A stretch of 36,571 bases of DNA from Cyclobacteriaceae bacterium (GCA_019638285.1 JAHBUB010000036.1:1-36571); one strand, 5' to 3'. Positions 24,100 through 32,968 are shown, counted from the stretch's first letter. Numbers and translations: made by a program. Notes: generated by a model from the letters alone, not told the origin.

Positions 24100-25485
24100 G
24101 TGACATTAATAAAATCAATTTCAGGGATCAGGGGGACAATTGGGGGAAGACCCGGAGAAGCACTTACCCCAATAGATATAGTTAAATTCTCATCTGCGTT
24201 TGGCGCCTGGATTAAGGGCCAAAAAGGAAAAAAAGTAATTATAGGGAGGGATGCCAGAATTTCGGGAGAGATGGTAAGTCAGCTTGTAAGTGCTACACTG
24301 CAGGGAATGGGGTTGGACGTGATTGATCTTGGATTATCCACAACCCCCACCGTTGAAATTGCCGTTGCTAAAGAAAAAGCGGGTGGGGGCATAATCCTTA
24401 CTGCGAGCCATAACCCCACACAATGGAACGCATTGAAACTTCTCAATAGAAAGGGTGAGTTTATTTCAGCAGAAGATGGTGCCACCATTTTAAAAATAGC
24501 AGAAGAAGGACAAATTGAGTTTTCCCAAGTAGATAAATTGGGGTCCTATCATCAAAAGAAAGATTACATTAGTAAACACATTGCTCTCGTAAAAAAACAT
24601 CCTTTAGTAGATACGAGAGCCATTAGGAAGGCCAATTTCAGAATTGCTGTGGATGCAGTCAATTCTACAGGTGGAATTGCCATTCCAGAATTGCTTGAGG
24701 CCTTAGGGGTAAAAAAGATCAAAAAACTGTATTGTACACCCAATGGATTTTTTCCACATAATCCTGAACCATTGCCAGAACATTTAAAAGAAATCAGTAG
24801 CCTAGTAAAAAGGGGGAAATATGACTTGGGGATAGTGGTGGACCCTGATGTGGACAGATTGGCATTAATACAGGAGGATGGTAAACCATTTGGTGAGGAG
24901 TATACGCTCGTTGCAGTTGCTGACTATGTCTTAAGTAGGAAAAAAGGAAATACAGTTTCCAATCTATCTTCCTCCAGGGCATTGCGTGACATCACAGAGA
25001 GCTATGGAGGAAAATACTTTGCTTCTGCCGTGGGCGAGGTAAACGTGGTAAAAGAAATGAAAAGGGTGAAGGCAGTTATTGGGGGCGAAGGAAATGGAGG
25101 AATTATTGTCCCTGACTTTCACTATGGTAGAGATGCTCTTATTGGCGTAGCTTTATTTTTAACTCATTTAGCCAAATCCGGCAAAAAGGCATCCACACTT
25201 CGCAACTCTTACCCGTCCTATTTTATATCTAAGAATAAAATTGAGCTCACTCCGGATTTGAATGTAGATGATATTCTTGATCAAATCCAATTGAAATATC
25301 AATCAGAAAAAATAAGCACAATTGACGGTATAAAAATTGATTTTGAGAAAGAAAGAGAATGGGTGCATCTTCGCAAATCCAACACCGAGCCCATCATTAG
25401 AATTTACGCTGAATCGCAGTCAGAGAAAAGAGCTGATCAACTGGCGCAACAAATTTTAAAGGACATTAAATTAATCACTGCTTAA
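24100..25485 (+). CDS. Phosphoglucosamine mutase / phosphomannomutase family
   Basis: A 461-residue alpha-D-phosphohexomutase. The start GTG 24100 gives MTLIKSISGIRGTIGGRPGE, the exact N-terminal pattern of the family in Bacteroidota. The catalytic serine loop TASHNPTQWNALK places phospho-Ser103; the metal loop is VDPDVDRLAL; the sugar-binding loop GGEGNGGI and the phosphate-binding loop LRKSNTEPIIRIY are intact. The likely reaction is glucosamine-6-P to glucosamine-1-P (GlmM) for cell-wall precursors, since the enzyme of this phylum is commonly annotated so, but phosphomannomutase activity cannot be excluded: the sugar loop reads GEGNGG where GlmM usually has GEQSGH. It is followed 13 bases later by the cysteine desulfurase gene. 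Confidence 0.88.
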   Translation: MTLIKSISGIRGTIGGRPGEALTPIDIVKFSSAFGAWIKGQKGKKVIIGRDARISGEMVSQLVSATLQGMGLDVIDLGLSTTPTVEIAVAKEKAGGGIILTASHNPTQWNALKLLNRKGEFISAEDGATILKIAEEGQIEFSQVDKLGSYHQKKDYISKHIALVKKHPLVDTRAIRKANFRIAVDAVNSTGGIAIPELLEALGVKKIKKLYCTPNGFFPHNPEPLPEHLKEISSLVKRGKYDLGIVVDPDVDRLALIQEDGKPFGEEYTLVAVADYVLSRKKGNTVSNLSSSRALRDITESYGGKYFASAVGEVNVVKEMKRVKAVIGGEGNGGIIVPDFHYGRDALIGVALFLTHLAKSGKKASTLRNSYPSYFISKNKIELTPDLNVDDILDQIQLKYQSEKISTIDGIKIDFEKEREWVHLRKSNTEPIIRIYAESQSEKRADQLAQQILKDIKLITA

Positions 25486-25498
25486 ATTTATAATTGCA

Positions 25499-26638
25499 AT
25501 GAGTATCTATTTAGACAATGCGGCTACAACGCCACTGGATCCTGAAGTATTTGAAGCGATGAAGCCTTTTCTCCTTCAAGACTTTGGCAATCCCTCTTCT
25601 ACGCATAGTCATGGACGTAAGGTAAGATCTGCCATTGAAATGGGACGAAAGAGAATTGCGGAGATACTCAACTGTACCCCCGGTGAAATAATTTTTACCT
25701 CTGGCGGAACCGAAGCTGATAACTCAATCATCGTGGGTAGTATTCACGCATACAACATTAAACACGTCATTTCCTCTGCCATTGAGCATCATGCAGTAAG
25801 CCATACCCTGGAATTAATGGACAAGGAAGGGGCTATAAAATTACACCTGGTAAAATTAGATGAAAGTGGAAATGTGGATTATAAAGATCTTGAAGGTTTA
25901 TTAAAATCTTATCCCGGTGCTTTGGTGTCATTAATGCACGCCAACAATGAGATTGGAAATTTATTGGACATTGATCACGTGGCAGAATTAGTCAATCATT
26001 ACAATGGATACTTCCACTCTGATACTGTACAGTCCATTGGTCACTATCAGCATGATTTAAAAAGGCTTAAAATTCACGCCATGACGGCTGCAGCACATAA
26101 GTTCCATGGCCCCAAAGGGGTCGGGTTTATGTACATCAACAAAAACAAAAGAATACAACCTCTTGTATATGGAGGGGCACAAGAACGCAACATGCGCGGG
26201 GGTACTGAAAACACTTTTGGAATTGTGGGGCTTGCTAAAGCCATGGAAGTCGCTTATCGAGATTTAGAGCACCACACTGCATACATCAAAGGACTCAAAG
26301 CCAAAATGATCGAGCTCCTAAAGAAAAACATTCCAGGCATTACATTTAATGGCATGTCCGGTGATCTTGAACATAGCCTCTACACCGTTTTAAGTACAAG
26401 CTTCCCTAAATCTGAAGAAAACGAAATGCTGTTGTTTAATCTGGATATGTGCGGCATCTCCGCTTCAGGAGGAAGCGCTTGTTCAAGTGGCGCAGCTACT
26501 GGTTCGCATGTATTAAACGCACTCTACCCAGGCTCAAAACGCGGAACGGTAAGGTTTTCATTTAGTAAATTCACAAAGCCAGAAGACATTGAGTTTACAG
26601 TAGAAAAACTAGCTGACTTATTCAAAGTAACCGCCTAG
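25499..26638 (+). CDS. Cysteine desulfurase (NifS/IscS class)
   Basis: A 379-residue PLP enzyme that takes sulfur from cysteine for iron-sulfur clusters or tRNA thiolation. The N-terminus IYLDNAATTPLDPEVFEAM is canonical; IEHHAVSHT holds the PLP-stacking His, AAAHKFHGPKGVGF the Schiff-base Lys, and GGSACSSGAATGSHVL the active-site Cys loop. The Cys loop is of the class I type, as in IscS/NifS rather than SufS. No iscU, iscA or thiI genes are adjacent. It is probably co-transcribed with the phosphohexomutase gene. It ends 13 bases from the convergent CoA-transferase gene. Confidence 0.93.
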   Translation: MSIYLDNAATTPLDPEVFEAMKPFLLQDFGNPSSTHSHGRKVRSAIEMGRKRIAEILNCTPGEIIFTSGGTEADNSIIVGSIHAYNIKHVISSAIEHHAVSHTLELMDKEGAIKLHLVKLDESGNVDYKDLEGLLKSYPGALVSLMHANNEIGNLLDIDHVAELVNHYNGYFHSDTVQSIGHYQHDLKRLKIHAMTAAAHKFHGPKGVGFMYINKNKRIQPLVYGGAQERNMRGGTENTFGIVGLAKAMEVAYRDLEHHTAYIKGLKAKMIELLKKNIPGITFNGMSGDLEHSLYTVLSTSFPKSEENEMLLFNLDMCGISASGGSACSSGAATGSHVLNALYPGSKRGTVRFSFSKFTKPEDIEFTVEKLADLFKVTA

Positions 26639-26651
26639 TTGAAATTATCCG

Positions 26652-27941
26652 TTACTGCACAAAATAATTTCTGCTTCCAAAGCGCTTTATCACATCTTTT
26701 TCCAGCGACTCTCGATGATCAGGGTGGGCAATATTAACAAGTGCCAATGCACGTTGATGAAGGTTCTTACCATACAGATACGCAACACCATACTCTGTGA
26801 TCACATAATGAACGTGCGCGCGTGTGGTCACCACTCCTGCTCCTTGCTTTAAGAATGGCACAATCTTGGAATCGCCTCGCTTAGTGGTTGATTTTAGTGC
26901 AATAATTGGTTTCCCCTCTGCAGAAAGGGAAGCGCCACGAATAAAATCCATTTGTCCTCCAACTCCTGAATAGTGATATGATCCAATCGAATCAGAACAA
27001 ACCTGACCCGTCAAATCAATTTCCAATGCACTGTTGATAGCCACTACTTTGGGGTTAGAACGAATAGTCCGGCCGTCATTTACATAATCTGCTTCTAAAA
27101 ATGCAAATTGGGGATTGTCGTCAATAAAATCATACAGCGTCCGAGACCCAATCGCAAAAGACGACACTACCTTATAAGGGTGTTTTTTCTTGAATCTATT
27201 CGTAACAACTCCTTTCCTAATAAGGTCAATCACGCCATCCGAAAACATTTCCGTATGGATGCCAAGGTCTTTGCAGTGATCAATGTTTTTTAAGACTGCA
27301 TCCGGAATACACCCAATGCCCATTTGTAAAGTTGAGCCATCCTCAATTAGCTCTGCACAAAAGCGTCCGATTGCTTTATCCGCCTCTGTAATCCGGCTTC
27401 CATAAATCACTTCCGGCAGGGGATCATTACACTCCACCAAAGCATCAATTTTATTCACATGAATAAATCCGTCTCCATGGGTTCGCGGCATATTTGGATT
27501 GATTTGTGCAATCACCTTTTGAGCATGAAGAACAGCAGACCTAGCCACATCCACGGAAGTCCCTAAAGAACAAAATCCATGCTTGTCAGGTGGTGACAAG
27601 TGTACCAACGCCACGTCAAGTTTCAAGATTTGTTTTTCGAATAATTTATTAATCTCACTTAGAAAAATAGGAATGTACTCTCCTCTGTCTGAGTTGATGG
27701 CTTCCCGCACGTTGTCTGAAACAAATAAAGAATTAAAATAAAAGCTATCTGCATAAGCTTTATTGGCAATTTCCATTTCGCCCAGTGTACTTATTGCCAT
27801 CAGCTCTACGTTTCGAAGGGATGCTGATGATTTAACTAACGCATTTAATAAGTGGTGGGGTGTGGCTGCACTTCCATGTATAAAAACGCGATCTCCCGAT
27901 TTGATCAATTTTATTGCGTCCTCAGCTGAAACAAACTTCAT
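26652..27941 (-). CDS. Acetyl-CoA hydrolase/transferase family protein (class I CoA-transferase)
   Basis: A 429-residue enzyme of the acetyl-CoA hydrolase / 4-hydroxybutyrate CoA-transferase group. Domain 1 begins MKFVSAEDAIKLIKSGDRVF, and SPPDKHGFCSLGTSVDVA is its typical substrate-loop region; domain 2 has LQMGIGCIPDAVL, the Gly-rich oxyanion segment, followed by HTEMFSDGVIDL with the probable catalytic Glu (TEMFSDG). The C-terminus includes TTRAHVHYVITEYGVAYLYGK as in the family. It moves CoA between short-chain acids, possibly acetate and succinate or hydroxybutyrate. The start region lacks a clear promoter; strong hairpins lie 73-140 bases upstream. Confidence 0.9.
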   Translation of the reverse strand: MKFVSAEDAIKLIKSGDRVFIHGSAATPHHLLNALVKSSASLRNVELMAISTLGEMEIANKAYADSFYFNSLFVSDNVREAINSDRGEYIPIFLSEINKLFEKQILKLDVALVHLSPPDKHGFCSLGTSVDVARSAVLHAQKVIAQINPNMPRTHGDGFIHVNKIDALVECNDPLPEVIYGSRITEADKAIGRFCAELIEDGSTLQMGIGCIPDAVLKNIDHCKDLGIHTEMFSDGVIDLIRKGVVTNRFKKKHPYKVVSSFAIGSRTLYDFIDDNPQFAFLEADYVNDGRTIRSNPKVVAINSALEIDLTGQVCSDSIGSYHYSGVGGQMDFIRGASLSAEGKPIIALKSTTKRGDSKIVPFLKQGAGVVTTRAHVHYVITEYGVAYLYGKNLHQRALALVNIAHPDHRESLEKDVIKRFGSRNYFVQ

Positions 27942-28013
27942 TCTTCATAATCATTTAGGTTGCTAAATTATACACCGCGCCCATTACTTATGGTGATATA
28001 AGTCAGTTAATCC

Positions 28014-28081
28014 CAAAATTGTCATTAGGAATGACAATTTTGCCCTCTGGGTGACCATTCCTGACGACTCCGTCATGAATG
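28014..28081. repeat. Two tandem hairpins in a divergent intergenic region
   Basis: Hairpin 1 (28014-28042) has perfect 13-bp arms CAAAATTGTCATT/AATGACAATTTTG with loop AGG. Hairpin 2 (28056-28081) has 11-bp arms CATTCCTGACG/CGTCATGAATG with one mismatch and loop ACTC. The two share the word CATTCCT (hairpin 1 on the minus strand, hairpin 2 on the plus strand), so they may be an interspersed REP-like element. They lie between two divergent starts and so are not terminators of either gene. Confidence 0.6.
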
Positions 28082-28209
28082 TCAGGATTAACCCTGATAT
28101 TGAAAATGAAACCAAAACTTACTTCCATGAAATTATCTTTATGTATTTCATTTTCAATCATCAGCATGTGGTGTAAAAAAGTTTAATGACTTTTTTGAGT
28201 TAATTAAAT

Positions 28210-28217
28210 TAATTTTG
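28210..28217 (+). promoter_or_regulatory. -7 element ahead of the DUF2520 gene
   Basis: TAATTTTG is an exact TAnnTTTG element 9 bases before the ATG at 28227, predicting a very short leader. A TTG at 28195-28197 is too close to serve as the -33 element. Confidence 0.35.
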
Positions 28218-28226
28218 TAACCAACA

Positions 28227-29015
28227 ATGGCCCTACCCTCTATATCATTTATTGGTTCAGGAAACCTTGCCTGGCATCTTGCTCCGGCCTTAGACAACAT
28301 CGGCTACAGTGTAAAGGAGGTATATAGTCAAAATCCAAGAAACGCCAAACAACTTACCGGTCGGCTGTACCAGGCTGAAGTAAAAGCCACCCTGGATTTT
28401 TCTACCAGTCCATCTCAAATTTTTATTATTGCCGTTTCTGATGATGCTATCAAATCTATTGCACAAGATATTATCCTGCCGGATGAGGCCGTGCTTTTGC
28501 ATACATCAGGCAGTCAACCGCTAAGTGTGCTGGGTTATGCGGCCACACCCCACATCGGAGTTTTCTATCCACTTCAAACTTTCTCGAAAACCAAAAAAGT
28601 TGATTTTAGAAATATCCCCATTTTTATAGAAACCGAGACCGAGGAGGCAGAAGCCATTTGTTTAAAGATGGCCAAGCAAATTAGCAATGATGTTAAAAGG
28701 ATTAGTTCAAACGAACGAAAGGCACTTCATGTTGCGGCTGTTTTTGCATCTAATTTTGCAAACCATATGTTAACCATCAGTAAGGATTTGCTTCTAAAAA
28801 ACGGATTAAGTTTTGATCTACTCAAACCACTTATCTCAGAAACACTCAATAAAGGGCTGTCCATCGGACCCGAAAACTCACAAACCGGTCCTGCTAAAAG
28901 AGGTGACTTTGAAATACTTGATAAACATGTTGAGTTTTTGCAATACGATGAATCTCTTGCAGCCATCTATAGGCTGATAAGTCAGCATATTATTGACCGA
29001 TACGAAACAGACTAG
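28227..29015 (+). CDS. Rossmann-like and DUF2520 domain protein
   Basis: A 262-residue protein with an N-terminal NAD(P)-type Rossmann fold (ISFIGSGNLAWHLAPALDNIG, with GxGNLA in place of the usual GxGxxG) and a C-terminal all-helical DUF2520 half (KALHVAAVFASNFANHMLTI, LLKPLISETLNKGLSIGPEN, QTGPAKRGDFEIL). Middle segments IIAVSDDAIKSIAQ and HTSGSQPLSVLG fit the family, which looks like an F420/NADP- or ketopantoate-reductase-related oxidoreductase without an assigned reaction. It is transcribed alone, ending before a strong convergent terminator. Confidence 0.88.
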   Translation: MALPSISFIGSGNLAWHLAPALDNIGYSVKEVYSQNPRNAKQLTGRLYQAEVKATLDFSTSPSQIFIIAVSDDAIKSIAQDIILPDEAVLLHTSGSQPLSVLGYAATPHIGVFYPLQTFSKTKKVDFRNIPIFIETETEEAEAICLKMAKQISNDVKRISSNERKALHVAAVFASNFANHMLTISKDLLLKNGLSFDLLKPLISETLNKGLSIGPENSQTGPAKRGDFEILDKHVEFLQYDESLAAIYRLISQHIIDRYETD

Positions 29016-29023
29016 CTGAAAAC

Positions 29024-29051
29024 AAAAAAGGCGATGATTAATCATCGCCTT
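29024..29051 (-). terminator. Terminator of the DUF1573 gene
   Basis: AAGGCGATGATTAATCATCGCCTT (28028 offset: 29028-29051) is a perfect 24-base palindrome written here as two 12-base arms AAGGCGATGATT and AATCATCGCCTT. On the minus strand it is followed by a T run (29029-29024), so it ends the DUF1573 transcript; on the plus strand it may also slow transcription from the DUF2520 gene, but no T run follows directly. Confidence 0.8.
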
Positions 29052-29068
29052 CATGATAAGCTAATTTT

Positions 29069-29479
29069 TTACTCCTGGACTACCTCGCCCTTGATAGAAA
29101 GTTGTTTAAACCCATTCTCCACATTGCCCATTACCGTTACGGTCTTATTGAACCCGCCCATACTCGCTGCATTGAATGTGGCTTTAATAAAACCATTTCC
29201 TCCAGGAGGAATTGGCTCCTTAGACCAGGCTGGTGTCGTGCATCCACATGATGCCTGAACATTAGTAATGACAAGGGGTGTTTTCCCTGTGTTTGTAAAT
29301 GTGAACTCATGGGTAACTGGCACTCCTTGTTTGATTTTGCCAAAATCATGTACTGCTGATTCAAAGCTGAAAACAGCCAGGTTTGATGTCGCGGCATTGC
29401 TGCCATTGGTAGCGGCCACCTGTGCAAAACAGGTCGCTGACAGAAGGAACATCACAAATAAAACTCCTAATTTTCTCAT
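29069..29479 (-). CDS. DUF1573 domain protein
   Basis: A 136-residue secreted protein: signal peptide MRKLGVLFVMFLLSATCFAQ, an Ala/Ser/Asn-rich spacer, and an Ig-like DUF1573 domain from about residue 38 (ESAVHDFGKIKQGVPVTHEF, then TNTGKTPLVITNVQASCGCT, then PPGGNGFIKATFN). The SCGCTTP motif is characteristic. These small proteins are widespread in Bacteroidota; function is unknown, probably periplasmic or surface adhesion-like. A -7 element TATTTTTG lies on the minus strand at 29532-29525 (exact TAnnTTTG), 46 bases ahead of the start, without a clear -33. Confidence 0.9.
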   Translation of the reverse strand: MRKLGVLFVMFLLSATCFAQVAATNGSNAATSNLAVFSFESAVHDFGKIKQGVPVTHEFTFTNTGKTPLVITNVQASCGCTTPAWSKEPIPPGGNGFIKATFNAASMGGFNKTVTVMGNVENGFKQLSIKGEVVQE

Positions 29480-29950
29480 TTCTTTAGATTTTAAAGGTTA
29501 AAACTTATTGCCCAACCTGTAACTCAAAAATACAAAAAATCCTTTTTGTGTCCCAGACTGTTTTACACAAACATCACCAATACCCTCAAATAGGGCTGCT
29601 AATGAGATGATAATTAAGTGTTCACAACTTATTAAACGTCATTTTAGCAATAAATACCCCTTAGCTTAGCAAGGTGAGCAGGAATACTCTAAGAAAGCGA
29701 TCCTTTGGCCATAATAAACATGGTTCTCATTACAATAAAACATATTTATTGGATGAGTTGGATGCTGGATATTTAGGAAAATCAATCTAACAGAGATGTA
29801 AATACAGCACTTGTAAGCGAGGCCATCAAGGTCTTTGAAATCAACAAAACTATCCCGTACAAATAATCTCCTAATCAATTATCTACCAGCTGCTTTGTGG
29901 CAACTGTCAACGGCAAGGTGGATGTCAGTTTGACAAAAACAAAAGATTGG
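29480..29950. other. 471-base region with no supported gene
   Basis: Lies between the start of the DUF1573 gene and the end of recO. It contains the DUF1573 -7 element near its left end. An open frame of 70 codons (29666-29878, minus, TTG start) exists, but its composition is not protein-like in any familiar way and it has no coupling to neighbours; it is not called. No terminator for recO and no long repeat were recognised. Confidence 0.5.
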
Positions 29951-30613
29951 TTAACTCAGAACTTCTCGCAACACTTGCACCGACTTAATGGTGCCCATTG
30001 CATCAATGTGATTGCTATAAAATCTAAGAAAAGCATCTAAAAGATTTCTTCTCTGATCATTACGCACTTTTGTAATGGTTTCATATTCACTTTCAAGCAG
30101 TACATCAAGTACCCTCTCCTCTTCTTTGTTAAGCATGAGTGCACCCAGTTCCGCTTTGGCAAAAGGGCCAAAGCCCAAAAACTTGCTCAGTTTGATCAAA
30201 AAAATCAAATGAAAGTTTTCCGGTTGATCCAACGTATCCAGTTGGATTAGAGAATGAAAAATAAAATTGCACAACTCACCCGCATGCGATTGCTCCTTCA
30301 CGGTTTTATTTAACACTTCGTTTATAAACATTCCGATACAGGCTTTCGTAGGGTCGGACTGGAGGTGATGATAAGGGTAGGCACAAGTGGCCTCCTTTAT
30401 TCTTAATATTCCGGCATTCTCCTTGTGATACACTACCAAATCCAAAAGAGTAAGTGGCTGATAAATTGCAATTTTATTCTTACCTGATTTAGATCTTACG
30501 CTATTGACAATGTAACTCTGAAGGCCAAATAACTCCGTGAAAATATTTACAATGATAGAAGTTTCACCGTAACGGGTATAACGAAAGACGATGCCCTTGG
30601 TCTTATGAAGCAT
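29951..30613 (-). CDS. recO: DNA repair protein RecO
   Basis: A 220-residue recombination mediator that loads RecA on SSB-coated DNA with RecF and RecR. The N-terminal OB fold begins MLHKTKGIVFRYTRYGETSI, which is typical (KG-[IV]-V-x-x-x-x-Y-x-E-x-x). The helical C-terminal half includes FINEVLNKTVKEQ and FLIKLSKFLGFGPF. No zinc-binding Cys4 cluster is present, which is common in RecO of this phylum. The ATG overlaps the stop of the porZ-like gene by one base (TAATG, 30615-30611), suggesting translational coupling. Confidence 0.92.
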   Translation of the reverse strand: MLHKTKGIVFRYTRYGETSIIVNIFTELFGLQSYIVNSVRSKSGKNKIAIYQPLTLLDLVVYHKENAGILRIKEATCAYPYHHLQSDPTKACIGMFINEVLNKTVKEQSHAGELCNFIFHSLIQLDTLDQPENFHLIFLIKLSKFLGFGPFAKAELGALMLNKEEERVLDVLLESEYETITKVRNDQRRNLLDAFLRFYSNHIDAMGTIKSVQVLREVLS

Positions 30614-32841
30614 TATTCGATAATAGCAATTTTTCCAACATGTCTTTCTGTCCCATCTTCAGCAGTGGCAAATACCAAATATATTCCGGTATTCACACGA
30701 TTGCCATTAACTTGCCTTGCATTCCAAATAGCAGTACCTCCATTGGCTTCTGTTTGCCAAATTAGCCTACCGCTGATATCTGTAATCTTTACAATAGCAT
30801 CTGTGTATAATCCACTAATTGCGACTTGCCCCGAGAAATCTGCACTCACCGGATTAGGAAATATCTTAACATCAGCAAATTGATTAGTACTCCGTGTTGC
30901 CGTTGAACGAAATGATGACAGCCCTTTGTCAGTACCAAAAAATACTTCTCCACTATTTGGATCAATTGCGATTGAGACTATTCTATTAGAGAGTAAGGGA
31001 CTATTATCTTCCGTAAAATTATAAATAAGATTTTCACCGTTGGAATCAAATAACCACACGCCATTGTTTGTTCCCAGCCATTTTCGATTTCCTCCGTCTA
31101 TGGCAATTGCTGTTACCCTCTCATCCCTGAGAAGAAATCGATTTTCAAAAATTGGCTTTGACGCATCTACACTTGTACCAAATACATTCTTAGAATTAGA
31201 AAAATATACTACTCCCTTATCTGTTCCTACCCAAACCTGACCACTCCGATCATTGGCAATTGACTTAACTGATGATGATGGTAGGCCACCCTGGTTTGCC
31301 AAAGTCGACAAATAAACACTCCGACTCACCCGCTTATCAAAAACCACAATTCCTCCACCTTTCAATGGATCAATCACCATCCACACGCAGCCGCTTTGAT
31401 CTATCAAAAGATCAATTGGAAATTGTGCCTGCGGTTGATTTATTGAAAACGATTCCCATGTAGATGAATTGGATAGCAAATGTAAAGATGGAGATACTCC
31501 ATAATTCGCTACCCACACTCCCTGCGAAGATGTCTCTATAGATGGAACTAACACCTTGTCTATTGGTTGCGCCTTTCGAAGTGGGCTATTCGAATCATCA
31601 AAAACTACCGATCCTTCCATTATAATTTTTTCAACTCCCAAGCCAAACGAAGAAATAAAAGTAGTCTTTGCGTCTATTCCTTGATCTGTAATATCTATAC
31701 TTAAATCAGAAGGCAACACACTCCATTGTCCATTTACAAACTGGTCTACGTTCGAAACATTTCCCAACGGCTGCAAAGAGGGTGAATACCCCCCATGGCT
31801 GCTCATAATTCTATCTTGCGAATAGGTGACCCTCCATTGATCATTTGAAGAAGGTCCATTGGGTTTAATGCTTTTTACACTTCCGCCTTTTATGGAGATT
31901 AATCCTTTGTTTCCATCTGCGACCCAGATAATCCCTTCAGTATCGTTGATGGCCTCATCCGGATTGGTTATTGAGCCAGCTCCAACTTCTTCAATGCTCA
32001 CTCCATCTGTTGACCAAACTTTATCAGCAGTAGTTATTAGCAATTTATCAGCTGAACTTGATATTTTTCTGAACGATTCCGTCTGCAAATAAGGCTGTTG
32101 CGTCCATGATCCATTTTGTAGTAAAAAAACTCCCTTAGAATTTATTGCCGCAAAAACCTCATTATTAAACTTTGCAATAGACGCAACGGAGTTATTCATT
32201 GCACCATTCGTGTATCTCTTCCAATCTCTAAAATCAAGTAAATTGCTTGTTCCATTTATGGCTCCCCCCAATACACCATGTGATGTAGCCAGATAAATAG
32301 AATCTTGCAATACGACAGATTCATTGATCATTAAATTTTCACCAGTATCACCTAAGTCGCGATAGGTTTCTATTACTTCCCTTTTATCTAAATCAAATAC
32401 TACCACACCAAAATCTGTGGAGAGGTAAGCCAGATTATTATTAATGTTTATATGATTGATTTTACGAGAACCAGAAATAGCTGAGGAATTAGCCAGGCTA
32501 TTTGAAACAGAAATAGTGTTGTTCACAAGAATATTTATCAACCCGTTTTCAAATGCTACCAATAACATACTTCGCGGCACATCATAAGCAATGGCAGAAA
32601 TTGAAGCTCCGCTTAATCCATTAATTTTTGAAATAGTGGCAACCTCCATGTCGGTTTTATCTAGAACAATAACCCCCATTTCGTTGGCAGCGTAGACATT
32701 GTCGGGCCCAATGACCAAGGAATTTAAGTCATTAAAAGAAAGATGGAGACGCCAGGCACCTACAGGAATATTGTCCTGTGCCCATCCAGCTGTATTCAAT
32801 GACAAGCACAGTAAAATTAGGACCCTGTTGAACTTACCCAT
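30613..32841 (-). CDS. PorZ-like beta-propeller protein with type IX secretion signal
   Basis: A 742-residue exported protein: signal peptide MGKFNRVLILLCLSLNTAGW, then two-component-regulator-type propeller repeats (opening GAWRLHLSFNDLNSLVIGPD; later VWVGTDKGVVYF, KWLGTNNGVWLF, VFFGTDKGLSSF) and, from about residue 655, a type A C-terminal sorting domain (VKIFPNPVSADFSG, then ITDISGRLIW). This organisation and the WRLHLSF-type N-terminus match PorZ, the surface protein that takes part in attaching A-LPS to type IX cargo in Porphyromonas gingivalis. I start at ATG 32841: the longer ATG at 32943 would place 34 non-signal residues before the signal peptide. Other T9SS genes are not in the window. 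Overlaps recO by one base. Confidence 0.83.
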   Translation of the reverse strand: MGKFNRVLILLCLSLNTAGWAQDNIPVGAWRLHLSFNDLNSLVIGPDNVYAANEMGVIVLDKTDMEVATISKINGLSGASISAIAYDVPRSMLLVAFENGLINILVNNTISVSNSLANSSAISGSRKINHININNNLAYLSTDFGVVVFDLDKREVIETYRDLGDTGENLMINESVVLQDSIYLATSHGVLGGAINGTSNLLDFRDWKRYTNGAMNNSVASIAKFNNEVFAAINSKGVFLLQNGSWTQQPYLQTESFRKISSSADKLLITTADKVWSTDGVSIEEVGAGSITNPDEAINDTEGIIWVADGNKGLISIKGGSVKSIKPNGPSSNDQWRVTYSQDRIMSSHGGYSPSLQPLGNVSNVDQFVNGQWSVLPSDLSIDITDQGIDAKTTFISSFGLGVEKIIMEGSVVFDDSNSPLRKAQPIDKVLVPSIETSSQGVWVANYGVSPSLHLLSNSSTWESFSINQPQAQFPIDLLIDQSGCVWMVIDPLKGGGIVVFDKRVSRSVYLSTLANQGGLPSSSVKSIANDRSGQVWVGTDKGVVYFSNSKNVFGTSVDASKPIFENRFLLRDERVTAIAIDGGNRKWLGTNNGVWLFDSNGENLIYNFTEDNSPLLSNRIVSIAIDPNSGEVFFGTDKGLSSFRSTATRSTNQFADVKIFPNPVSADFSGQVAISGLYTDAIVKITDISGRLIWQTEANGGTAIWNARQVNGNRVNTGIYLVFATAEDGTERHVGKIAIIE

Positions 32842-32936
32842 CAATGCTTCCTTCTTTCCCGAAAGTATGCGCCCACAAATGACCCCTGTCCAGCCAGATT
32901 TGCAATGACCGCCCCTATCATCCAATGCGCGCCCAA
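32841..32936 (-). CDS. Possible 31-codon peptide coupled to the porZ-like gene
   Basis: A frame starting at TTG 32936 (MGAHWMIGAVIANLAGQGSF, then VGAYFRERRKH) whose TGA overlaps the porZ-like ATG by one base (TGATG at 32843-32839), the same style of junction seen at ctp-tsaB and porZ-recO. It has a short weakly hydrophobic stretch and a basic end. There is no ATG and no family is recognised, so it may be chance. Confidence 0.2.
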   Translation of the reverse strand: MGAHWMIGAVIANLAGQGSFVGAYFRERRKH

Positions 32937-32968
32937 TAAACATGTTGCAATTTAGCTTTTTGGGTGGC

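Noticed and set aside
29666-29878. 70-codon minus-strand open frame
   Set aside because: TTG start, unusual composition, no neighbour coupling and no recognised similarity; more likely chance.
32842-32943. 34-residue N-terminal extension of the porZ-like protein from ATG 32943
   Set aside because: It would bury the signal peptide inside the protein; ATG 32841 gives a normal exported N-terminus.
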